12,334 nt of DNA, taken from JAPLVS01 sp043809265. GTDB taxonomy: Archaea > Iainarchaeota > Iainarchaeia > Iainarchaeales > DTGL01. Location of the stretch: contig JAZDDY010000034.1 in the NCBI GenBank assembly GCA_043809265.1, forward strand, positions 1-12,334, in the 5' to 3' direction. Made by a program: the position numbers and the translations under genes. Below are positions 7,156-12,334 of this stretch, piece by piece. Numbering within the stretch: position 1 is the stretch's first letter; each line of letters begins with the position of its first letter. The notes under the pieces were generated by a model. The model worked only from the letters and a program-made list of their open reading frames with translations, did not search any database and was not told where the DNA came from.

Positions 7156-8226
7156 TCATCCCAAGGCTTTTGCAATAAAAACCAAAAAATCGCTTCCCGC
7201 AATTACCGTAAGGATATAGCCTGCCAGGATGAAAACCGCGAAAGGCTGGACTTTGTTTATCAGCATGCCTGAAAATGGGATTTTTTTTTCTACCCTGAGC
7301 GCTTGAAGCAGTTTGACATCCTCTTCGGTAAGGCAATTCTTGTTGTGAATTGCTTCCTCTTTTTGCGAGTGCAAAATTGAAATAAGGCTCGGGTTCATGA
7401 AGTCGTGCCTCTCGAAATGGTCGCCTTTCCTGGAGATTGCCTCGGCAGGGCTCATTCCCGCCTTAAGCCTGTTGAAGGGAACCTTGAACGTGAAGAGCTT
7501 GAATGCAAGGAAAAGGATGAAAAAACGGAGGAAAACGAAAACCAGCACCATTGAAAGGAAACTCGCCAGGAAATGCCAGGAATAGACAGTGCGGTAATCC
7601 AGCAGGACCCTTGCAGCCGCAAGGGCGACAAGCAGGAATTCTGTTTTTGCGCTGAAAAATGCGTTCATCAGCTCGAACACAAGGAACATCAGCACCATTG
7701 TCAGGAAATAGTCCATCCAAAGCGAAAAAGTCACGGACAAAAACTTGGGCACAATCATAAGGAACCATACAAAGCCGAGCAAGATCATGGCAAGCATGAA
7801 GAGGGTCTGAAGGTTGAAGGAATATTTCAATGCTTCCTTCAGGACACCGAACCTGCTTTTTGCCAGTATCACAAAAAACATGAATATGAAGATCGGGACA
7901 AAGCAGTTTATCAAAAAATCAAGGACAACCGACTGCGAGGAATAAAGCGCTTCAGGGAGCAGAAGGAAAAGCACTGAAAAAAGCTTGGCGTCGCCTGCCG
8001 GCCATATCCCTGAAAACCATAAAAGGCCCGAGGCAAACAAGGCGTAAAGGAAAAAAAACAGGCCGGAGAAAGGGTGCGCAAGGAAAAAGGCCTGGTAAAT
8101 CAAACCGAGCGCCAGCAGGAGGGCGACCAGTTTGTTGGGAATCCTTTCGTGCCTGGCGTCCTCAATGCAAATGAAAACCGAAACCAATATCGCGCACAAA
8201 AAGAAGGGTTCAAACAAGCCGACCAC
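7156..8226 (-). CDS. A24 family prepilin/preflagellin peptidase (FlaK/EppA/PibD-like)
   Basis: An integral membrane aspartyl protease of 356 residues with roughly nine to ten hydrophobic segments. The first catalytic aspartate is D23 in EDARHERIPN, the classic D-x-R-IPN region. The second is D79 in PAGDAKLF, matching the GxGD motif, though the first glycine is replaced. The C-terminal PFAVFILAGYILTVIAG matches the archaeal A24 type II C-terminal module. Such enzymes cut class III signal peptides of archaellins and pilins at the cytosolic face. It is longer than typical FlaK (about 230), with extra membrane segments between residues 95 and 250 and a cytosolic insert near 255-325. The GTG start at 8226 overlaps the TAG of the HxsB-like gene by one base, so the two are translated together. 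No pilin gene is in the window. Confidence 0.88.
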   Translation of the reverse strand: MVGLFEPFFLCAILVSVFICIEDARHERIPNKLVALLLALGLIYQAFFLAHPFSGLFFFLYALFASGLLWFSGIWPAGDAKLFSVLFLLLPEALYSSQSVVLDFLINCFVPIFIFMFFVILAKSRFGVLKEALKYSFNLQTLFMLAMILLGFVWFLMIVPKFLSVTFSLWMDYFLTMVLMFLVFELMNAFFSAKTEFLLVALAAARVLLDYRTVYSWHFLASFLSMVLVFVFLRFFILFLAFKLFTFKVPFNRLKAGMSPAEAISRKGDHFERHDFMNPSLISILHSQKEEAIHNKNCLTEEDVKLLQALRVEKKIPFSGMLINKVQPFAVFILAGYILTVIAGSDFLVFIAKALG

Positions 8227-9671
8227 TATTCAAACTTCCTTTCAGTTTTAAGCCAGTTGAAGAAAACTTCCTTGTGCTGTTCCGAAAAAAGAAGCTTTTC
8301 AAACAATGCCTTCGAGAGGCCTTTCATTATCTTGCACTTGTCGTCAAGCGCTGTTTTTGAAACTATTGTGCCCTGCTCTGCGAAAGTGTAAATAGGGCAT
8401 ATGCCGCAGTATGGGTTCCACGTGCAATTGTCACACAGGTAATTCTTTTTGGAGGAAATGTCCATCATCGTCAGGAGCGTTTCGTTCCTGAAAAGGTCGG
8501 CATACTTTGAAGTGAAAACATTGCCGAGCTTGAACTCATCGAAAAGCTTTCCTTCGTCGCAGGAATGGATGTCGCCCTTGTAATTGTAGAGGAGCTGGCC
8601 TATTCCTGCACCGCACGGGCTCTGAATGTCTGTGAACCTCGCATCCTCCTCCATCAGGATTTTTTTCAGCATTATTACCGCAAAAAGCTCGCGAAAAACA
8701 GCTTTATCGCTGTTTTTTGACACGATGTAATCGAGGGTTTTGGAGTAAAAATCAAGGTATTCCCCGGGGGTATAGCCGATTTTTTTCCATGAGTCGGCGG
8801 CAAAGCCGATGTTGTTCAGCGGCCTGAGCCAAACGCCGCTGAATCCCAGGCGCCGGTATTCGTCCACTATTTCTTTCCCTGAACCGAGCGAATGGCGGGT
8901 TACAGTGCACAAGGCACTCAGGTTGAAATCGTACTTGAATTCCTCCTTTATCCTTTTGATCCAGTAAACCACGTCTTCATAGCTGCCTTGCCCGCCTATG
9001 TATTTCCTGTTCTTGTCGTGCACTTCTTTAGGGCCATCCAAGGAGGTGGAAAGGCCCATTATGTGCTTTTCCTTGAGGGCTTTGAGCAGGGATTCGTCGA
9101 GCTTTGTGAGGTTCGAAACCATTGCAAACTTTACTTTTTTGTTTGATTCCTTGGCCTTCTCCCTCGCATAATCGATTATGAACTCTGTTGTTTCAAAGTT
9201 CAGCAGGAAATCCCCGCCCTGGAATTCTATCACCAATATGGGGGAAGGCGTCTGGAAAATGAAATCAACCGTCGCTTTTGCCGTATCCTTGTCCATGTCG
9301 AACTTTTGGCCGCTTTCGGGTTCGGCGCGGGAATGGCAGTAAATGCATTTTTGGTTGCAGCGCAGGGTCGGCACGACTATGTGCAGCGATGGCCCCTGGA
9401 AAAGGAAGGAAAACCTTTTCCTGAAAGAATCAACGACTTGTTTGGCGTTGTCGGCGGTAAGGATTATGCCTTTGGATTTAAGTTCCCTTAAAAGGTTCGG
9501 GTCCTGGCCGAGCTTTTGGAGCCTTAAACGGCCGTACTCCCTTTTGTCCAACAGCACCCAGGAACCGTGCTCTGTTGTGACCAAAAAATTGTTTTCATCG
9601 AATTTGTGCACATTGAAATTGTTCAAAACGTATTCTTCGGCAAGCTTTGCGGCATAATATGTTTTGACCAT
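8226..9671 (-). CDS. hxsB-like: HxsB-like radical SAM/SPASM peptide maturase
   Basis: A 481-residue enzyme that matches my memory of HxsB, the SPASM maturase of the His-Xaa-Ser system, along its length. Residues ~20-72 (HKFDENNFLVTTEHGSWVLL...) look like the HxsB N-terminal peptide-recognition-like region. The radical SAM core has C105-X3-C109-X2-C112 and IEFQGGDFLLNFE, where family members usually have GGEP. Further shared strings are LSTSLDGP, IVDEYRRLGFSGVWLRPL, FRELFAVIMLKKIL and DIQSPCGAGIGQLLYNYKGD. The SPASM cysteines are C353, C371, C413-X2-C416-X5-C422-X2-C425 and C446. It should bind three [4Fe-4S] clusters and modify a peptide in the cytosol. The His-Xaa-Ser peptide and HxsD are not found nearby. 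The stop overlaps the prepilin peptidase start by one base, which ties maturation to processing of exported proteins. Confidence 0.85.
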   Translation of the reverse strand: MVKTYYAAKLAEEYVLNNFNVHKFDENNFLVTTEHGSWVLLDKREYGRLRLQKLGQDPNLLRELKSKGIILTADNAKQVVDSFRKRFSFLFQGPSLHIVVPTLRCNQKCIYCHSRAEPESGQKFDMDKDTAKATVDFIFQTPSPILVIEFQGGDFLLNFETTEFIIDYAREKAKESNKKVKFAMVSNLTKLDESLLKALKEKHIMGLSTSLDGPKEVHDKNRKYIGGQGSYEDVVYWIKRIKEEFKYDFNLSALCTVTRHSLGSGKEIVDEYRRLGFSGVWLRPLNNIGFAADSWKKIGYTPGEYLDFYSKTLDYIVSKNSDKAVFRELFAVIMLKKILMEEDARFTDIQSPCGAGIGQLLYNYKGDIHSCDEGKLFDEFKLGNVFTSKYADLFRNETLLTMMDISSKKNYLCDNCTWNPYCGICPIYTFAEQGTIVSKTALDDKCKIMKGLSKALFEKLLFSEQHKEVFFNWLKTERKFE

Positions 9672-9680
9672 GAAAATCTA

Positions 9681-9694
9681 CCGATAATTGTCGG
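9681..9694. promoter_or_regulatory. Palindrome between the HxsB-like start and its candidate TATA box
   Basis: CCGATAATTGTCGG is a 14-base palindrome with one T/G mismatch pair and no spacer. It sits 10-23 bases before the ATG at 9671 and just downstream, in the minus-strand sense, of the TATA-like box at 9699-9708. A protein bound here would cover the transcription start, so it is a candidate operator. I cannot exclude chance. Confidence 0.3.
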
Positions 9695-9698
9695 AAAT

Positions 9699-9708
9699 GT
9701 TTAAAAAA
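9699..9708 (-). promoter_or_regulatory. Candidate internal TATA box for the HxsB-like gene
   Basis: Read on the minus strand this is TTTTTTAAAC, about 33 bases before the ATG at 9671. With no Shine-Dalgarno at that ATG, a leaderless or very short-leader transcript is plausible. It is nearly identical to the box before the HxsC-like gene at 3260-3269. If used, it would let the HxsB-like gene and the peptidase be expressed apart from the two genes upstream. Confidence 0.35.
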
Positions 9709-9725
9709 GCCAGCAGAAGAAAGCC

Positions 9726-10682
9726 TCAGCCTTTGTTTTGCCCTGAGATTTCCAGTACATCCTGAATTTTTTTGCCTGGAACAGGCTTGAATTCGCCAAA
9801 GCCGTATATTTCCACGTATTCTTTCCAGGGGCCGCTGCAAACCAGGTCGAACTTGCACTCCTTGCACTGCGGGCCCTTCCGCTTCGCCCCTCTCCTTATC
9901 TGGTTGAAGTTTTCGCGGAGGCCTTCAGCGTCCATTATCTCCTTGTAAGGCGCATGGATTTCCGAAGAGCATTGTTCATATCCCTTCAAAAAACAGAAAG
10001 GGTAGGCTTCAACCCTCATTGCCATGCCTGCCTTCAACCCAATTTCAAGGCCCTCGTGGATGAAAGGCATGACTTCGGTTTTTGTCGGGAGAAGCAATTC
10101 AATGTTTTTCAATGCATTCCCAACGCAGTGGATGAATGCGAACTGCAGCTGGTCGATTCCGAGGCCTGCAAAAAGCCTTGCTGTTTCAGGCGCCTGCCTG
10201 TAACTGGCCTTGCTGACCACCGAGTTCACGCTGATCATGCTTATCCTGAGGCTTTCGCGCAGGGCGACCAGGTTCTTCACTCCCTGCAAGGCCTGGCTGA
10301 AAGCGCCTGGGGATTGGGTGAGATAATCGTGGACTTCGGCGCTCGAGCCGTGGATTCCGAACATAAAACTCGAAGCGCCCGCATCGACCAGCTTTTTGCA
10401 GAAATCCTTGTATGCAAGCATCCTGCCGTTGGTCTGCAATTGGATGTCGGAATAGCCAATTTCCCTCGCATAACCGACTATTTCAACGATATCGGGCCTG
10501 ATTGTCGGTTCGCCGCCGGTGAGCACGACCTGGATGTCGCCTTTTTTCCTGCCCTCGTCCAGGAACTCTTTTATTTTTTCGGTTGCCAGGTCGCCGAAAT
10601 GCCTCCTGTGCGCCTGCGGGCAACTCAGGCAATTGTTGTTGCAGGCAAAGCCGAGCTTCAAATCAAGGGACCTCAGGGCCAT
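9726..10682 (-). CDS. Radical SAM enzyme with one C-terminal auxiliary cluster (paralogue of the gene at 6193-7125)
   Basis: A 318-residue radical SAM protein. The SAM-cluster site is C14-NNN-C18-LS-C21, followed by LTGGEPTIRPD (54-64) and LQTNGRML. The likely auxiliary-cluster ligands are C230 in YPFCFLKG and C273-X2-C276-X5-C282 in GPQCKECKFDLVCSG, followed by YVEIYGFGEFKPVPG. The pattern, the HDYL segment and GAFSQALQGVKNL mark it as a paralogue of the enzyme at the other end of this array. It has about 16 extra C-terminal residues. The ATG at 10682 lies 32 bases after the stop of the anchored Cys-rich protein and 54 bases precede the HxsB-like gene, so it is probably in one transcription unit with both. 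The reaction is not known; this short single-cluster architecture occurs in several peptide- and cofactor-modifying families. Confidence 0.88.
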   Translation of the reverse strand: MALRSLDLKLGFACNNNCLSCPQAHRRHFGDLATEKIKEFLDEGRKKGDIQVVLTGGEPTIRPDIVEIVGYAREIGYSDIQLQTNGRMLAYKDFCKKLVDAGASSFMFGIHGSSAEVHDYLTQSPGAFSQALQGVKNLVALRESLRISMISVNSVVSKASYRQAPETARLFAGLGIDQLQFAFIHCVGNALKNIELLLPTKTEVMPFIHEGLEIGLKAGMAMRVEAYPFCFLKGYEQCSSEIHAPYKEIMDAEGLRENFNQIRRGAKRKGPQCKECKFDLVCSGPWKEYVEIYGFGEFKPVPGKKIQDVLEISGQNKG

Positions 10683-10714
10683 ACAGGGAATTGTGCAGGA
10701 AAAGTATTATTGAA

Positions 10715-11299
10715 TTAACTCTCTTCAATGCCTGCGTTTTCTCCCGCTTCCTGCTTGAGCCCCTCGCACTCTTTTGCAAGGACGCCCGGAAGCACGTTGC
10801 AGTCCAGGCCTGGGACATTCAAGGCAAGGTCTTGGATGCAAAGCAGCCTTTCGTCTTCGGGCCGGATTGCAAGGCATTCTCCGGCATTCGCATCAAAAAA
10901 AGCCTTACAGGTAATGGAATACCAGGTCACATCAATCCAGCCGCAGTAATCCGTGTTTGAATCGAAGACAGCCAGGCAAAAAATCTTTTCGTGCAGGGAA
11001 CCCGAACATTTTTTTTCTGCGAGCGAAAAAAGCCTTTGGCATTCCGGGATGGCATCGCATTTATCCGCACCATTTTCAAGCGCATTTTTCACATAAAAGC
11101 CCAATCCGGGCCCTCCCCCCTTGGCCGGAGCCGGCGCCGGTGTTCCGCTTGGCTTTGGCTGGGGTTCAGGCGTCAGCATTCCATTTCCGCTGCCCTGCCC
11201 TGAAGCCAGATTATTATAAAGCAAAAAAAGCCCGAAAACAAAAAGAAGGCAAAAAAAGCAGATGATCACAAGGTAATGCTTTCTTTTCAGTTCTGCCAT
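10715..11299 (-). CDS. Membrane-anchored Cys-rich exported protein, first gene of the array
   Basis: I recognise no family. From ATG 11299 the protein has 194 residues; a TTG at 11311 in the same frame is possible but less likely. MAELKRKH is followed by one hydrophobic segment (about residues 9-29), giving a cytosolic basic tail and an outside domain. Next comes a flexible Gly/Ser/Pro/Ala linker (about 31-66, with PEPQPKPSGTPAPAPAKGGG), then a ~125-residue domain with ten cysteines spaced in short helical pieces, likely disulfide-bonded. The C-terminus is acidic. There is no QXSXE-type prepilin site after a short basic leader, so it does not look like a peptidase substrate. As first gene before radical SAM, HxsB-like and peptidase genes it could be a substrate, receptor or partner of the system. 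It shows no clear sequence likeness to the anchored protein at 1263-2252. Confidence 0.8.
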   Translation of the reverse strand: MAELKRKHYLVIICFFCLLFVFGLFLLYNNLASGQGSGNGMLTPEPQPKPSGTPAPAPAKGGGPGLGFYVKNALENGADKCDAIPECQRLFSLAEKKCSGSLHEKIFCLAVFDSNTDYCGWIDVTWYSITCKAFFDANAGECLAIRPEDERLLCIQDLALNVPGLDCNVLPGVLAKECEGLKQEAGENAGIEES

Positions 11300-11360
11300 G
11301 CCCGATCCCAAAAATAATTAAACCAATCCTTAATTAATTTATGCTGCCCGTATTAGCAAT
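11300..11360. promoter_or_regulatory. Divergent AT-rich promoter region
   Basis: The 61-base gap separates the minus-strand array from the plus-strand glycosyltransferase gene. It contains CCTTAATTAATTTATG (11328-11343) and a minus-strand TTTAATTATT (11314-11323). For the plus strand, an AATTTATG box about 22-26 bases before ATG 11361 fits leaderless initiation. For the minus strand the box is about 20 bases from ATG 11299. No Shine-Dalgarno precedes 11361. The main promoter of the five-gene array is expected here. Confidence 0.5.
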
Positions 11361-12334
11361 ATGGAGGACTTTGTTTACCTTTTCCCGCCGCTCCTTGAAG
11401 CCCTGCTTGCAATAATAATCGCCCTCTTTGTTTTCAACAGGAAAGAGCTCTGGCGGCCTTTTTCGAAAATCAAAAAAAAATCATGGCTCCTGCTTTTCCT
11501 GGTGCTTTTGGCCGGGTTTTCTGCAAGAATGCTTGTGGTTCCGCACGCCCACCAGATTTACTATGACGGCTTTGCCCACATAAACCTTGCCCAAAACATC
11601 AGCAATTCCAATGTTTTCTGCGTATGCCAGAAAGGAACAGACACTGCCTGCGAATCCTGCAATGCAAGATGGTGGCCTGCAGGCTATCAAACAATCCTGG
11701 GAATTGTTTTTTCCGTGTTCGGCGGCTCTGAGGGAACCGCGTTCAACACAAATGCGGTTATCGGGAGCCTTTCAATTGTACTTGTTTTTTTGCTTGCATT
11801 CATGGTTTTTAAAAGCGAGAAGGCCGCGCTCTGGGCTTCCCTGCTCTTCGCCTTCATTCCGGCCCACCTCAACCTGTCGGGAAGCGTCGGCATGGAGATA
11901 ACCTCGCTTTTTTTTGTTTTATTGAGCCTTGTTTTGCTCGAAATATGCATTCGCTCAAAAAAATTTTCAGTGTTCGTCCTATTTCTTGCGGTGTTTTCCT
12001 ATGCTGTCCAGACAAGGCCTGAGAACTTTGTGCTGGTTTTTTTCATCCCGGTTTTTGTGTGGCTGCGCGCGGGAAAACAAGTCAAGCGGTTTTATTCAAT
12101 AAAGCACTTGGCGGCAATAGCAGTCTTTCTCCTTAGCCTGGCGGTTTTGGTGCAGGTGCTTGATTTCAGGATAACCGATGCGCCCGGCACAAAATGGAAT
12201 GTGAAGACGGCTCCGCAGCTTTCCTATGTGCTTGAACACCTTGCCCCGAACATTTTGTTTTTTTTGTGGCCGAAATACAATTCGATTGTTTTCATTGCCC
12301 TTGCCTTTGTCGGGGGGGCCTTCCTGTTAAAGCA
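11361..12334 (+). CDS. PMT/ArnT-like membrane glycosyltransferase, N-terminal part (3' end outside window)
   Basis: The frame is open for 324 codons to the window edge. It codes for a polytopic membrane protein with hydrophobic segments near residues 12-26, 42-60 and repeatedly after ~105. The first loop has VVPHAHQIYYDGFAHINLAQNI, with D69 in the place of the catalytic Asp of GT-C enzymes (PMT/ArnT/STT3-type, which take sugar from a lipid phosphate carrier outside the membrane). WWPAGYQ and the following helix also fit the PMT_2 pattern (hPPG-like). An unusual CVCQ...CESC cysteine set (C87, C89, C97, C100) sits in the same outer loop. ATG 11361 is chosen because it opens the frame right after a TATA-like box at the leaderless distance. 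It is divergent from the radical SAM array; a role in surface glycan assembly is likely, the acceptor unknown. Confidence 0.8.
   Translation, partial: MEDFVYLFPPLLEALLAIIIALFVFNRKELWRPFSKIKKKSWLLLFLVLLAGFSARMLVVPHAHQIYYDGFAHINLAQNISNSNVFCVCQKGTDTACESCNARWWPAGYQTILGIVFSVFGGSEGTAFNTNAVIGSLSIVLVFLLAFMVFKSEKAALWASLLFAFIPAHLNLSGSVGMEITSLFFVLLSLVLLEICIRSKKFSVFVLFLAVFSYAVQTRPENFVLVFFIPVFVWLRAGKQVKRFYSIKHLAAIAVFLLSLAVLVQVLDFRITDAPGTKWNVKTAPQLSYVLEHLAPNILFFLWPKYNSIVFIALAFVGGAFLLK

Noticed and set aside
9954..10718. A 254-codon plus-strand open frame.
   Set aside because: It is exactly antisense to the radical SAM gene at 9726-10682, whose motifs are clear. The translated protein has no recognisable motif.
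10715..11299. The anchored Cys-rich protein as a pilin substrate of the prepilin peptidase.
   Set aside because: Its N-terminus has no charged residue-Gly site followed by a QXSXE-like pattern before the hydrophobic segment.
1..12334. A His-Xaa-Ser repeat peptide (HxsA) or HxsD to complete the system.
   Set aside because: None was seen in the translated frames examined; a very short peptide could still be missed by eye.
1..12334. tRNA, rRNA, CRISPR array or transposase gene.
   Set aside because: No repeat-spacer pattern, cloverleaf or transposase motif could be found by eye.

Overview
The window looks archaeal, most likely from a DPANN-type lineage such as Diapherotrites or Micrarchaeota (lineage inferred; no rRNA or marker gene is present). 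Reasons are a preflagellin/prepilin-type peptidase with the archaeal C-terminal module, arginine coded largely by AGG, genes with TATA-like boxes about 25-33 bases before an ATG and no Shine-Dalgarno (leaderless style), and small Cys-rich proteins on a single N-terminal membrane anchor. Genes are packed tightly. The longest gene-free stretch is about 260 bases (4618-4879).

Layout: (1) + strand 1-2252: the C-terminal part of a radical SAM/SPASM enzyme cut by the window edge, then a membrane-anchored Cys-rich protein. (2) - strand 4617-2323: a GT-B glycosyltransferase, then a HxsC-like radical SAM enzyme. (3) + strand 4880-6196: a PqqE/MftC-like radical SAM/SPASM enzyme interrupted by a one-base frameshift in an A6 run, then a 77-residue protein coupled to it by an ATGA overlap. 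(4) - strand 11299-6193: a five-gene array of membrane-anchored Cys-rich protein, radical SAM, HxsB-like radical SAM/SPASM, A24 prepilin peptidase and radical SAM, with gaps of 32, 54, -1 and 30 bases. (5) + strand 11361 to the edge: the start of a polytopic PMT/ArnT-like glycosyltransferase.

The striking point is six radical SAM genes in 12.3 kb. Three are SPASM types, the group that includes peptide/protein maturases. Three are short (about 304-318 residues) and share one likely four-Cys auxiliary cluster. In block 4 these enzymes are linked, in one case by a stop/start overlap, to a type IV pilin/archaellin signal peptidase and to a surface-anchored Cys-rich protein. My leading inference is a peptide or protein maturation system working on exported, possibly pilin-like or anchored proteins, with glycosyltransferases nearby. 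No substrate is proven here: I found no His-Xaa-Ser repeat peptide, no HxsD and no clear class III (pilin-type) signal peptide in the window.
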